Shown: in pieces, positions 52,430 through 61,568 of the stretch
How positions within the stretch are numbered: the first letter of the stretch is position 1
Layout of the letters: each line of letters opens with the position of its first letter
NCBI RefSeq assembly: GCF_040225985.1
Contig: NZ_JBBPEU010000006.1
Location: 1-64,000, forward strand
Origin: Shimia sp040225985
GTDB taxonomy: Bacteria > Pseudomonadota > Alphaproteobacteria > Rhodobacterales > Rhodobacteraceae
Length of the DNA: 64,000 nucleotides
Direction of reading: 5' to 3'
Program-made: the position numbers and the translations under genes
The notes under the pieces: generated by a model
Told to the model about the DNA's origin: nothing
Databases searched by the model: none
The model's input: the letters and a program-made list of their open reading frames with translations, nothing else

Positions 52430-53434
52430 ATGTACTTCAAATCCGCAATTTCAGTGCTTGCCCTGTCTGCCGCGCCGCTTATGGCGCAAGAAACTGTGAC
52501 CCCCGAGAGCTATATTCGCGCCGAGGTGGATATGTCGTTTTCGCAGTTCCAGTTCAACGCGGGCAGTGATGTGAACCGGTTCTACTATATCCGCAAACCC
52601 ACGCCGCTGGATGCGCAGGCGGTGGTGCGCATGAACCGCGACACGCTTTATGCCGGCGCGGTGGTCGATACCGAGGGTGGGGCCACGATCACCATCCCCG
52701 AATTTCCCGATGACCGTTATTTCTCGATCCTCGTGATCGACAATGACCACTACGCGCCGGTCGTGTTCTATGAACCGGGCACCTATGAGATTCCGGGCGA
52801 CACCAAATATGTCTCGCTCATCATGCGCATCCAGATCATGGATCCGTCCGACCCCGCCGACGTGGCGCTGGTGAACGAGATGCAGAACAAGTTCGAGATC
52901 AGCGCCAGCAGCCATGATCTGTTCCCTGAACCGCAGTGGGATCTGGACAGCATGCTGGCCCTGCGTGCGGGCTACGAGGTCGAGTTCCAGAAGTTTGACC
53001 AGTATGAACCCGACTGGATGGGGCCGCGCGGTGAGGTCAACGAAGACACGCGCCATCTGGCCGTGGCCGGGGCATGGGGCCTCTTCCCCGAGAAGGACGC
53101 GGTTTATATCAACTATACGGGCCCGTCCTCGGCCGATGCCTGCTACACCGCCACCTATGACGTGCCGCCCAATGATGCCTTCTGGTCGATTACAGTCTAC
53201 GGCAATGACGGTTTCATGAAGAGCGACACCAACATCATCAATGACCGCAACGTGGCCCTGAACGACGATGGCACCTTCACCGTGCATTACGGCCCCGAGG
53301 CCAAATGCGGCGCGCAGCCCAACCGCGTGGACATCACCGAGGGCTGGAATTTCCTGATGCGTGTCTATCGCCCCGGCGCGGCGGTTCTGGAACGCACCTA
53401 CAAACTGCCCGATGTCACCGAAGTCACGCAGTAA
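52430..53434 (+). CDS. DUF1254/DUF1214 exported protein
   Basis: A 334-residue periplasmic protein. The signal peptide MYFKSAISVLALSAAPLMAQ is followed by a DUF1254 domain (about 45-145, with VRMNRDTLYAGAVVDTEGG and EFPDDRYFSILVID) and a DUF1214 domain in the C-terminal third (ITVYGNDGFMKSDTNIINDR, LNDDGTFTVHYGP). Such proteins occur widely but have no proven function. The start is uncertain: 52406 (ATG) and 52421 (GTG) are in frame and only weak ribosome sites are seen; 52430 gives the cleanest signal peptide. It is divergent from the SqrR-like gene. Confidence 0.82.
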   Translation: MYFKSAISVLALSAAPLMAQETVTPESYIRAEVDMSFSQFQFNAGSDVNRFYYIRKPTPLDAQAVVRMNRDTLYAGAVVDTEGGATITIPEFPDDRYFSILVIDNDHYAPVVFYEPGTYEIPGDTKYVSLIMRIQIMDPSDPADVALVNEMQNKFEISASSHDLFPEPQWDLDSMLALRAGYEVEFQKFDQYEPDWMGPRGEVNEDTRHLAVAGAWGLFPEKDAVYINYTGPSSADACYTATYDVPPNDAFWSITVYGNDGFMKSDTNIINDRNVALNDDGTFTVHYGPEAKCGAQPNRVDITEGWNFLMRVYRPGAAVLERTYKLPDVTEVTQ

Positions 53435-53452
53435 CTGCAAATTGGCGGCGGG

Positions 53453-54682
53453 TCACTCCGTCGCCGGCGCGCCGCCCTGAAAATTGTTGCCATGAGTGTA
53501 ATCGCAGGGGGCGTCCTGCATTTGCAGGTGCAGGTCGCGGCCAGAGTAGGGATGCGCACGGGCCAGCGCCTCGTCCACCTCAATGCCCAGACCCGGCGCC
53601 TCGGGCGGGACGACATAGCCGCCGTGCACACGTATGCCGCCCTTGATCAGCTGATCGTGAAACGGGGTTTCGATGGTTTCGATCATCAACAGGTTCGGAA
53701 TGGCGGTGGCCAGATGGATATTGGCGGCCCACTCCACCGGCCCTGCGTAAAGGTGCGGGGCCATCTGGGCGTTGAACACCTCGGCCATTGCCGCGACCTT
53801 TTTCATCTCCCAGATACCGCCCGCCCGCCCCAGCGCCGGTTGCAGGATTTCCGCCGCGCCCGCGCGCAGCACCGCGCCGAACTCGGCCTTGGTGGTCATG
53901 CGTTCACCCGTCGCGACGGGGATGCGCACGTTGCGCGCGACGCGAGCCATGTCTTCGATATTGTCGGGCGGGGTCGGTTCTTCGAACCACAGCGGCGAAT
54001 AGGGTTCCAGCGCCTGCCCCAGCCGGATCGCGCCCGCCGTGTTGAACTGGCCATGGGTGCCGAACAGCAGGTCGGCGCGGTCGCCCACGGCCTCGCGGAT
54101 GGCCTTGCAAAAGGACACCGACATGGAGATGTCCGACATCGCGGGCATATGCCCGCCGCGCATCGTATAGGGGCCGGCGGGGTCGAATTTCACCGCCGTA
54201 TAGCCCTGCCGCACCATCTCGGCGGCGGTTTCGGCGGCCATCTCCGGCGCGGTCCAGAACGCCGCCATGTCGTGATGGGGCAGGGGATAAAGATAAGTAT
54301 AGGCGCGCAGCCTGTCATTCATCTTGCCGCCGATCAGCGCCCAGACAGGCCGCTCCCGTTCTTTGCCAAGGATATCCCAGCAGGCGATCTCCAGCCCCGA
54401 AAACGCCCCTATGACAGTCAGGTCAGGGCGCTGGGTAAAGCCGCTGGAGTAGGCGCGGCGGAACATCTTTTCGATATTCTCGGGGTTTTCACCCTGCATG
54501 TGCCGCTCGAACACGTCGCGGATCACGTGGGTCATCGCTTCGGGTCCGATGGACGAGGCATAGCATTCGCCCCAGCCGGTGATCCCGGTGTCGGTCGTGA
54601 CCTTGACAAGTATCCAGTACCGCCCGCCCCAGCCGGGCGCGGGCGGCGCGGTGACAATCACGTCAAGATCTTGCAGTTTCAT
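53453..54682 (-). CDS. Enolase-superfamily sugar-acid dehydratase/cycloisomerase (mandelate racemase group)
   Basis: A 409-residue enolase-superfamily enzyme with the N-terminal capping domain (MKLQDLDVIVTAPPAPGWGG) and C-terminal barrel. GYTAVKFDPAGPYTMRGG, LWFEEPTPPDNIEDMA and VATGERMTTKAEF carry catalytic and metal-binding residues; APHLYAGPVEWAANIH is near the active site. At the first ligand position the sequence reads LFGTHGQF, without the usual acidic residue, a variant that may define a subfamily. A sugar-acid dehydratase is most likely. The start at 54682 has GGAGGGAT ahead. Confidence 0.82.
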   Translation of the reverse strand: MKLQDLDVIVTAPPAPGWGGRYWILVKVTTDTGITGWGECYASSIGPEAMTHVIRDVFERHMQGENPENIEKMFRRAYSSGFTQRPDLTVIGAFSGLEIACWDILGKERERPVWALIGGKMNDRLRAYTYLYPLPHHDMAAFWTAPEMAAETAAEMVRQGYTAVKFDPAGPYTMRGGHMPAMSDISMSVSFCKAIREAVGDRADLLFGTHGQFNTAGAIRLGQALEPYSPLWFEEPTPPDNIEDMARVARNVRIPVATGERMTTKAEFGAVLRAGAAEILQPALGRAGGIWEMKKVAAMAEVFNAQMAPHLYAGPVEWAANIHLATAIPNLLMIETIETPFHDQLIKGGIRVHGGYVVPPEAPGLGIEVDEALARAHPYSGRDLHLQMQDAPCDYTHGNNFQGGAPATE

Positions 54683-54686
54683 GGGG

Positions 54687-55055
54687 TTATCCCTCCATCG
54701 CCTCGTCAAAGGCAATCAATTCGCGGTCGATTTCCGCGATGGCCGCTGCCGTGCCGTAAAAGGTGATCATGGGCGCGTCCTTGGCATCCATGAACACCTC
54801 GATTTCAAACGCGTTCAACGCCCCGTCGAACCCGCCGTCGATCTTCCAGCGGCGGGTTTCGTCCACGGCGATTTCGGGCAGAGCGTCGGCGATCAGCCCG
54901 GCAAAGCCCGCAGGCAGGCCAAAGCGCGGGTTGTTGGCCAGCCGCGTCAGGAAAGGTGCAACCTCGACCGCCTCGAATCCCATCGAGGTTTCCGAGGTAA
55001 TGGGCGGGGCCTTGGGCTCTTCCGGTTTGAACAGGTCAGTCAGGAATTTCAGCAC
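54687..55055 (-). CDS. Hypothetical protein in catabolic cluster
   Basis: A 122-residue acidic protein with no signal or membrane segment. It has a lysine-proline-rich start (VLKFLTDLFKPEEPKAPP) and GFEAVEVAPFLTRLANNPRF and KIDGGFDGALNAFEIEVFMD. The GTG at 55055 has GGAG ahead; a longer start at 55094 is possible. It lies between a zinc dehydrogenase and the enolase-superfamily gene, with short gaps, so it is part of their operon. No family recognised. Confidence 0.65.
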   Translation of the reverse strand: MLKFLTDLFKPEEPKAPPITSETSMGFEAVEVAPFLTRLANNPRFGLPAGFAGLIADALPEIAVDETRRWKIDGGFDGALNAFEIEVFMDAKDAPMITFYGTAAAIAEIDRELIAFDEAMEG

Positions 55056-55074
55056 GGCACCGCTCCGTCTTGCG

Positions 55075-56166
55075 TCAGTCTCGGTTGAACACAATCACAT
55101 TGCGTTTCGCCGCGCCAGTCTTGGTGTCGGCAATCGCCTCGTTGATCTGGTCAAGGCTCCATCGCCCCGAGATCAACTCGTCCAGTTTGAGGCGGCCCTG
55201 CTGGTACATGTCCACCATCCACGGGATGTCGCGCTTGATCACCACATCGCCCATCTTGGACCCCTGCATCCCCTGTCCGATGGCCGCAAGGATCACCGGC
55301 TCATAGGTGGCCTTGGCTCCCGAATGTGGCATCCCGACCATGATGACCTTGCCCCCCGGCGCCAGATAGCGCGGCGCCTCGTCATAGGCGGGAATGGCGC
55401 CGACGGTCACGATCACCGCATCGGCACCGCGCCCCATGGCGCGCATCGCCTTGACAAAGGGTTTCCTGTCGGTGGCCAGAACCCCGTCGGTCGCGCCGAA
55501 CTGCTTGGCGATCTCAAGTTTTTCCTCGCTCATGTCCACGGCGACGATCCGGCGCGCCCCGGCAATGCGCGCGCCTTGGATGGCGTTCAGGCCCACACCA
55601 CCGGCCCCGATCACGACCACGTCCTGTCCCGCCCGGATTTGTGCGGCGTTCACTACCGCGCCGACACCGGTGATGACACCGCAGGCAATCAGACAGGCCG
55701 CTTCCATCGCGACGCTCTCGGCGATCTTGACCACCTGGCTCTGGTCCACCACCACCTTTTCGGCGAAGGCCCCGCAGGCCATCGCCTGATGCAGCTTGCC
55801 GCCATCTGCCGTGCTCAGAGGCCCCTTGTCGCCGTCATAGGGTGTTGAACAGATCACCGGCTTGCCCTCGGAACAGGACGCACATGATCCGCAGGCCCGG
55901 ATCAGTGTGACAACCACCGGATCACCTTCGGCAATGCCTGTGACGCCGGGGCCCACGCTGGTCACGCGGCCCGCGGCCTCGTGACCATAAACTGCTGGCA
56001 GCGACCCACCCCACGCACCATCGGCAAAGGAAATGTCGGAATGGCAGATCGCCACAGCATCCAGCGTGACCTCGACCTCGCCCATTTCGGGCGCGCGCAG
56101 CTGCACCTCTTCGATCACAAGCGGTGCCCCGAATTCATGACAGACCGCGGCTTTGATAGTTGACAT
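55075..56166 (-). CDS. Zinc-dependent alcohol dehydrogenase
   Basis: A 363-residue medium-chain dehydrogenase with both zinc sites: catalytic ligands in AICHSDISFADG and YGHEAAGRV, and the structural cysteines in ACGSCASCSEGKPVICS. The NAD-binding motif is VIGAGGVGLNAIQGARIAGA. It resembles class III-type and aryl alcohol dehydrogenases. Its place in the minus-strand cluster suggests it oxidises a sugar-acid or aromatic alcohol intermediate; the substrate is not known. The start at 56166 (MSTIKAAVCHEFGAP) is preferred over 56223. Confidence 0.88.
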   Translation of the reverse strand: MSTIKAAVCHEFGAPLVIEEVQLRAPEMGEVEVTLDAVAICHSDISFADGAWGGSLPAVYGHEAAGRVTSVGPGVTGIAEGDPVVVTLIRACGSCASCSEGKPVICSTPYDGDKGPLSTADGGKLHQAMACGAFAEKVVVDQSQVVKIAESVAMEAACLIACGVITGVGAVVNAAQIRAGQDVVVIGAGGVGLNAIQGARIAGARRIVAVDMSEEKLEIAKQFGATDGVLATDRKPFVKAMRAMGRGADAVIVTVGAIPAYDEAPRYLAPGGKVIMVGMPHSGAKATYEPVILAAIGQGMQGSKMGDVVIKRDIPWMVDMYQQGRLKLDELISGRWSLDQINEAIADTKTGAAKRNVIVFNRD

Positions 56167-56286
56167 GGAACGCTCCCTCTTCGTCTTGCCATCAGCGTGG
56201 CAAAGACCGGGGTCACCGCGCAAGACCGAATTGCGTCATTCCTGTCGCGGACGGGCCATCCGGCAAAAGACGTTGGGGCAGTTTCG

Positions 56287-57492
56287 TCAGGCGACGCGCC
56301 GTTTCGACCGGAAAAACACCATCAGGCCAAGGATCAGTAGCCCCGCCGACAGAAGGAACGGCGCCCCTGGCAGATAGAGCGGGGCGTCGGGGCGGCTGAA
56401 ATGGGCGAAGGTCTGGGTCATTACCAATGGCGACAGAACGGTGGCAAGCGAGGTCAGGCTGGTCAGCACGCCTTGCAATTCGCCCTGCGCGTTGTCATCC
56501 ACCCGCCGTGACATGATCCCTTGCAGCGCAGGCATCCCCAGCGCGCCAAGGGCGGCAAGGGGCACCAGCGCCAGCACCACCGCCCCCGATGTGATCACCC
56601 CAAGCAGGCTCAGCGTGGCGACCTCGATTCCCAGCCCCAGCGCCACCGTGCCGCGATGTCCGAAGCGCCGGATCGACGGCGCCACCAGCGCGCCCTGCAC
56701 AATTGCAAAGCCAAGGCCGAACGCCGCCAGTGACACGCCGATCATGCCGGGCGACCAGTCGAACCTTTCCGCCGTGAAATAGGACCAGATCGCGGGATAG
56801 ACCGCTGTCGCCACCTGGTAGATGAAATAGACCAGCAACAGCGCCGCCAGCCCCGGCAGTTTTGTCACCGACAACAACGCGCCCAGCGGGTTGGCGCGGC
56901 GCCAGTCGAACGGGCGGCGGATGGCGTCGGTCACGGTTTCCCTGAACACGATATAGCCCAGCACGAAGTTCAGCGCCGCCAGCGCGGCCGCCCCCCAGAA
57001 CGGCGCGCGCGTGCCGAACTCGGCCAGCACCCCACCCAGCGCGGGCCCCAGCACGAAACCCACGCCAAAGGCGGCCCCGATCAGGCCGAAGTTCCGCGCC
57101 TTTTCATCCGGGTGGGAAATGTCGGCCATATAGGCCGAGGCGGTCGCGTGCGTGGCTGCCGTGATGCCGCCGACAACGCGGCCCAGAAACAACAGCCAGA
57201 TCGACCCAGCCAGTGCCATCACCACATAGTCCAGCGCCATGACGGCCAGCGACACCAGCAGCACGGGCCGCCGCCCGAACCGGTCCGACAGGTTGCCGAT
57301 CACCGGCCCGAACAGAAACTGCATCAGCGCGAAGGCCGCCGCCAGCACACCACCCCAGACCGCCGCATCGCCCAGCGCCTCGCCCGTGACCTCGCGGATC
57401 AGGTCGGGCATCACCGGCATGATCAGCCCGATGCCCATCGCATCCAGCACCACGGTCACAAAGATGAACAAAACCGGCAGTTTAGATCGCAT
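56287..57492 (-). CDS. TetA-type MFS efflux transporter
   Basis: A 401-residue inner-membrane protein with 12 predicted helices. LDAMGIGLIMPVMPDLIREV and FGPVIGNLSDRFGRRPVLL (with the conserved loop motif) are classic of the tetracycline-efflux (TetA) branch of the MFS family, as is GVLAEFGTRAPFWGAAALAAL. It sits within the catabolic run, so its natural role may be export of an intermediate rather than drug resistance; many such chromosomal homologues do not confer resistance. Confidence 0.82.
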   Translation of the reverse strand: MRSKLPVLFIFVTVVLDAMGIGLIMPVMPDLIREVTGEALGDAAVWGGVLAAAFALMQFLFGPVIGNLSDRFGRRPVLLVSLAVMALDYVVMALAGSIWLLFLGRVVGGITAATHATASAYMADISHPDEKARNFGLIGAAFGVGFVLGPALGGVLAEFGTRAPFWGAAALAALNFVLGYIVFRETVTDAIRRPFDWRRANPLGALLSVTKLPGLAALLLVYFIYQVATAVYPAIWSYFTAERFDWSPGMIGVSLAAFGLGFAIVQGALVAPSIRRFGHRGTVALGLGIEVATLSLLGVITSGAVVLALVPLAALGALGMPALQGIMSRRVDDNAQGELQGVLTSLTSLATVLSPLVMTQTFAHFSRPDAPLYLPGAPFLLSAGLLILGLMVFFRSKRRVA

Positions 57493-57528
57493 GGAACCTC
57501 TGGTCTGGGGCAGGGCCGGGAAACGGGC

Positions 57529-58860
57529 CTAGCCGGTGGCGCGCACCCGCTTGGCAAAGGCACGCGCGGCGTCGGGGGCAAGGCCCATCTGCTGCACCGG
57601 ATCAAAGACGCGAGCGCGGTCAAGGTCAGGATAATCGCGCGCCACCAGCGACGACAGGGACGCGCCGGTTGCGTTGACCTCTTTGCACAGCGCCTTGGTC
57701 GCGGCCTGTGCTTCGGGGCGTGGCAATTGTTCGGTCAGGGCAAAAGACAGCGCCTCGGCATAGATCAGTTGCTGCGGGTCCTCGGCTGTGCGGGCCATCG
57801 CCTCGGGGCGCGGGGTAATTCCGGCCAGAAGGTCCGCGGCGATGCCTGCCGCCGAGGCCGCCCCCAGACAGATCTGCGGCAGGCACAGCCATTCGGTGAA
57901 CCATGCGGCTGCGTCGCGCTGGTGCTTTTGCATCCCTGCGGCTTGCAAGGTGCCGTTCAGGCCACCGCCTTGGCGGGCCAGCGCGGCAAGGGTCGAGGCC
58001 GCGACAGGGTTCTGTTTCTGCGGCATGGTCGACGAGGCCCCGCCCGAGCCAAGATCAACCTCGGATATTCCCGACATCGCCATCGCAATCAGGTCTTCGC
58101 CGATTTTGCCAAGCGCCACGTTCACCCGCACCAGCCAGTCGGCCAGCCGCAACACAGGCGTGCGGTCGGTGTGCCAGCTGCGGCCCGGATCGCGCAGGTT
58201 CAGCGCCTTGGCCAGCGCCGCTCGCATCTCGGGGGCGTGCGCGCCATAAGCCGCCGAGGTGCCCGAGGCCCCCGACATGGACAGGACAAGGCAGGCCTCG
58301 CGCAGGGCGGGCAGGTCTTCGTGCAGCGCCAGCAGCGGGTTGCCCCATTCGGCGGCCTGCGCGCCAAAACTGGTCAGCGTCGCCACCTGACCCCATGTAC
58401 GGGCTGCCATTGGCGTTTCTGCATGCGCTTCGGCCAAATCAGCCAGCGCATTCAGACATTTTTGCAAATCTTTCTCGACCAGCGTCAAGAGCGAGCGCAG
58501 CCGCAGCATCAGGCCCGTATCGGTGATATCCTGCGATGTCGCGCCCCAATGCACGTATTGCGCATGGTCGGGGGCTTCCATCGCCTTGCGGAAGGCCGCG
58601 ACCAGCCCTGGCACGCTCACCCCGTTCTCGCCGGTCTCGTCGGCAAGACCGGCCGGATCGATCTGCACTTCCATCGCGGCGCGCTGGATGAAAAACGCGC
58701 TATCTTCGGGGATCACGCCCATTTCGCCCTGCACCTTGGCCAGCATCCCCTCGACCAGCAACATGGCACGCACCTCGGCCGTGTCGGTGAACAGGCGCCC
58801 CGCCTCACCGGTGGGAAAAAGCCGTGCGAAAAGGGGGCTGTCGAAAACAGAGGCGGCCAT
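57529..58860 (-). CDS. pcaB: 3-carboxy-cis,cis-muconate cycloisomerase
   Basis: A 443-residue member of the fumarase/aspartase superfamily. The signature SSTMPQKQNPVAAS is present, and HWGATSQDITDTGLMLRLRS carries conserved active-site residues. In the beta-ketoadipate (protocatechuate) pathway it lactonises carboxymuconate. PcaB identity is supported by the nearby PcaD-type hydrolase; adenylosuccinate lyase is less likely because its end and length differ. No protocatechuate dioxygenase (pcaGH) or pcaC is in the window, so the pathway is incomplete here. Confidence 0.85.
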   Translation of the reverse strand: MAASVFDSPLFARLFPTGEAGRLFTDTAEVRAMLLVEGMLAKVQGEMGVIPEDSAFFIQRAAMEVQIDPAGLADETGENGVSVPGLVAAFRKAMEAPDHAQYVHWGATSQDITDTGLMLRLRSLLTLVEKDLQKCLNALADLAEAHAETPMAARTWGQVATLTSFGAQAAEWGNPLLALHEDLPALREACLVLSMSGASGTSAAYGAHAPEMRAALAKALNLRDPGRSWHTDRTPVLRLADWLVRVNVALGKIGEDLIAMAMSGISEVDLGSGGASSTMPQKQNPVAASTLAALARQGGGLNGTLQAAGMQKHQRDAAAWFTEWLCLPQICLGAASAAGIAADLLAGITPRPEAMARTAEDPQQLIYAEALSFALTEQLPRPEAQAATKALCKEVNATGASLSSLVARDYPDLDRARVFDPVQQMGLAPDAARAFAKRVRATG

Positions 58861-58862
58861 GG

Positions 58863-59573
58863 TCAGTCCTTCAAGATCAGGTCAATCAGTTCGGCCAGCC
58901 CTTCGGGATCGGCGAAAAAGGGCGAATGGCCGGTGGCCATCTGGTAGACGTCCTTGACCGGAAAGTCATCTGCCATTTCGGCCTGGAACTCGGTCGGGAT
59001 GGCGTTGTCGTAAAGACAGCGGATATAGCTGCGCGGCACCATCGTGTGTGCACGGGTCAGATGGGCCGGCGTGGTCTGGGGCAGGGTGGCCTGTGGCGTC
59101 AGATGGGCCAAGGCATAACCCAGCGTGTCGTCGGGACAATCCTGATAGAACACCTCGCGCGTGTGCTCGGGGTGGGTGGTATAGCTCTTGCCGTCGGCGG
59201 CGCGGTTCAGCGCCTTGAGGATCGGCTGGCGCGGGGCCAGTTTGCGCATGTCAACGAGGGAAAGGCCCTCGCGCGGGACATAGGCGCAAACATAGATCAG
59301 GCGGCGGATCCGGCGCGGCGCGATATCTGCGGCCAGCGTGGCCGGAAACCCGCCCCAGCTATGGGCCACGACCACCGTATCCTCGCCCAAGGCATCGACC
59401 ACGGATCGGGTGCAGCTTTCCAGCGTCACATCCGCGATCGGGGTGGGGTCGCCGCCGTGGCTGGGCATGTTCATCGTACGGGGCGCATGGCCGCGCGCCT
59501 GCAATGCGGGGACCAGATCGCGCCAGCACCACGCGCCGTGGCAAGATCCATGCACCAGAAGAACATCAGCCAT
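58863..59573 (-). CDS. Alpha/beta-hydrolase (esterase, MES-like)
   Basis: A 236-residue alpha/beta-hydrolase. LLVHGSCHGAWCWRDLVPAL near the start resembles plant methyl-esterase/hydroxynitrile-lyase-type enzymes. The nucleophile Ser is in VVAHSWGGFPATLAA and the catalytic His in MATGHSPFFADP. It lies 2 bases before pcaB and overlaps the PcaD-type gene by 8 bases. An ester or lactone from the cluster is a plausible substrate, but not certain. Confidence 0.8.
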   Translation of the reverse strand: MADVLLVHGSCHGAWCWRDLVPALQARGHAPRTMNMPSHGGDPTPIADVTLESCTRSVVDALGEDTVVVAHSWGGFPATLAADIAPRRIRRLIYVCAYVPREGLSLVDMRKLAPRQPILKALNRAADGKSYTTHPEHTREVFYQDCPDDTLGYALAHLTPQATLPQTTPAHLTRAHTMVPRSYIRCLYDNAIPTEFQAEMADDFPVKDVYQMATGHSPFFADPEGLAELIDLILKD

Positions 59574-60363
59574 CCTTTTGCTCCATATGTCCGGTCGCGC
59601 GTAGGAAGCCCGTCAGCAACGCGGTAAACTCATCGGGTTTTTCCACACAAGGCAGATGCCCCGCCCGCCGGATCAACGCGAATTGTGATCCCGGGATCAG
59701 GTCCACCGTTTCGCGCACAAGATCGGGTGGTGTCGATCCGTCCTCGGACCCCGCAATGCCCAGTGTGGGCAGACGCAAGCCGCTGGTCGGGGTATAGAAA
59801 TCGGTGCCCGCGATGGCCGCGCAGCATCCTGCGTATCCGGTTGCAGGCTGGCGCACCATCATGTTGCGCCACAGATCGACCTCTGGGGTGGCTCGGAAAT
59901 CGCGGCTGAACCAGCGCTCCATCGTGGCGTCGGCCAGCGCCTCGATCCCGCCCTGTTTCACGGCGGCGATCCGATCCAGCCACATGGCGGGTTGTCCGAT
60001 CTTGGCCGCTGTGTTCGACAGAACCATCGCGCGCACCAGATCCAGCCGCTTCACCGCCAGCCCCTGCGCAATCATTCCGCCAATCGACAGACCCACGACT
60101 ATCGCGTCTTTGACCTTCAGGTGCTCCAGCAGACGTTCGGCGTCACGCACCAGCGCGCCCATGGAATAAGGCGCCTCGGGACAAGAGGACAGCCCGTGCC
60201 CGCGTTTGTCATAGCGGATCAGGCACAGCCCGGCTGGCAGGCGGGTGACCACCTTGTCCCAAAGCCGCAGATCGGTGCCCAGCGAGTTGATAAACAGCAC
60301 CGGCGCGCCGTCCGGGTCGCCGTCCATCCGGTAATGCAGGCGCACATCGCCAAGCTCCGCCAT
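59566..60363 (-). CDS. pcaD: 3-oxoadipate enol-lactonase-type hydrolase
   Basis: A 265-residue alpha/beta-hydrolase of the PcaD type. LGDVRLHYRMDGDPDGAPVL is followed by INSLGTDLRLWDKVVTRL, the nucleophile Ser in VGLSIGGMIAQGLA, AGSEDGSTPPDLVRETVDLI and the His in RRAGHLPCVEKPDEF. It would open the lactone in the beta-ketoadipate pathway. The ATG at 60363 has GAGG 9 bases ahead; starts at 60369 (ATG) and 60378 (TTG) are in frame. It overlaps the esterase gene by 8 bases. Confidence 0.82.
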   Translation of the reverse strand: MAELGDVRLHYRMDGDPDGAPVLFINSLGTDLRLWDKVVTRLPAGLCLIRYDKRGHGLSSCPEAPYSMGALVRDAERLLEHLKVKDAIVVGLSIGGMIAQGLAVKRLDLVRAMVLSNTAAKIGQPAMWLDRIAAVKQGGIEALADATMERWFSRDFRATPEVDLWRNMMVRQPATGYAGCCAAIAGTDFYTPTSGLRLPTLGIAGSEDGSTPPDLVRETVDLIPGSQFALIRRAGHLPCVEKPDEFTALLTGFLRATGHMEQKDG

Positions 60364-60374
60364 TTCCATGGGCC

Positions 60375-61568
60375 TCAATCTCCGATCTTCATGTGGGCCA
60401 TGATCTGTCCGTGATCGCTGGCCAGCTTGTTATAGGGCGCTTCGGCGTGGCTGCCATCGGTCAGGTGATCGTTGAACACGCTGAAATATTCCATCTCGCC
60501 GATCCGGTTATCATTATCGGGGTGGAAATGGCGCGACAGGAAGATCTGGTCAAGGCTCTCGTAGACGCCGTTGAAGGCCGCCGTATAGACCATGTCACGC
60601 AGCGATTTGCGCACGAACAGGCTCTCGGCGCTGGTCAGCTGGTGGTCCTGAACGGCCTCGGAAATCGCGACGCTGTCTTCGGCGGAATAGCGGTCGTTAT
60701 AGTCGCGCGCATCATGGCGCAGCATCCACGTATAATTGCGGAACGGGATCTCGCCCGCAACAATCTCGGAACTGACCGCGTGTTCGCCATCGTTGAAATC
60801 GCCCAACACCATCACCGGATGCCCCGCCTGCAAATCGCGCACGATCGCGCGGCGCAGGACCCAGGCCTCGGCCATGCGCCGGACGGCTGCGCGCAGGGCC
60901 CCCATGGCGCGGCCCACCGCGTCATAGCGGGTCAGGTCCGCCTCTGGCGCATAGGCAGCCCCCCCAGGGGTGAGGTATTCGCCCAGCTTGGATTTGAGGT
61001 GACAGTTATAAACATGCACCACATGCGCCCCCACCGGAATGCGCGCCTTCAGGATGGGGCGCGACAGGCGCGTCAGGGTGTAATGGCCCGCATCTTCGCC
61101 GGTCAGTTCGCGAAACGGAATGTGGACCGGCGTGGCAAGGTCCTGGATGATCTCGGGCTCTCCGACAAAGCCGAACCGCGACAGGATCGCCAGACCGGGC
61201 CGACGCTTGCCGGGCTGGCCGAGGTCATTGGCATTGGGTGCAAAGGCCAGCGCGGCGTCGGTGTAGGGCCGGTAGCCCAATTTGCGGAAAATCACCTTTT
61301 TGCGATAGCTCTTGGATTTCGACGGAAGCACCGCGTCGTTGCTTTCGCGTCCGATACGGTCGCTTTCGGCGATCACCGCGCGCAGGGCCTCTTCCTCGAA
61401 AATCTCCTGAAACCCGACGATGTCGGCGTCCATGGCGAACATCTGCTGCGCCATCCAGTCCTCTTTCCACGCGTATTCCTCGGGGGTGTAAGACTGGAAT
61501 TCGTAGAATTCCCTGTCGGGGCCGATCAGATTCTTGACGTTGAACGTGGCAATCGTGAAACGGGTCAT
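60375..61568 (-). CDS. Endonuclease/exonuclease/phosphatase-family protein
   Basis: A 397-residue EEP-superfamily enzyme. TIATFNVKNLIGPDREF, DIVGFQEIFEEEALRAVI, VYNCHLKSKLGEYL, VMVLGDFNDGEHAVSS and KLASDHGQIMAHMK carry the expected Asn, Glu, His, Asp and catalytic Asp-His residues. It has no signal peptide, so it acts in the cytoplasm. It overlaps the macro-domain gene by 4 bases, a close coupling that suggests joint action on a nucleotide or phosphodiester. The substrate is not predictable from sequence. Confidence 0.82.
   Translation of the reverse strand: MTRFTIATFNVKNLIGPDREFYEFQSYTPEEYAWKEDWMAQQMFAMDADIVGFQEIFEEEALRAVIAESDRIGRESNDAVLPSKSKSYRKKVIFRKLGYRPYTDAALAFAPNANDLGQPGKRRPGLAILSRFGFVGEPEIIQDLATPVHIPFRELTGEDAGHYTLTRLSRPILKARIPVGAHVVHVYNCHLKSKLGEYLTPGGAAYAPEADLTRYDAVGRAMGALRAAVRRMAEAWVLRRAIVRDLQAGHPVMVLGDFNDGEHAVSSEIVAGEIPFRNYTWMLRHDARDYNDRYSAEDSVAISEAVQDHQLTSAESLFVRKSLRDMVYTAAFNGVYESLDQIFLSRHFHPDNDNRIGEMEYFSVFNDHLTDGSHAEAPYNKLASDHGQIMAHMKIGD

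Noticed and set aside
56287..57492. TetA-like gene as an acquired antibiotic-resistance gene
   Set aside because: It is embedded in a tight chromosomal gene run with no insertion sequence, integron or divergent TetR repressor next to it.
57112..58947. A 611-codon open frame on the plus strand
   Set aside because: Antisense to pcaB and the efflux gene; Arg, Gln and His-rich translation without a domain.
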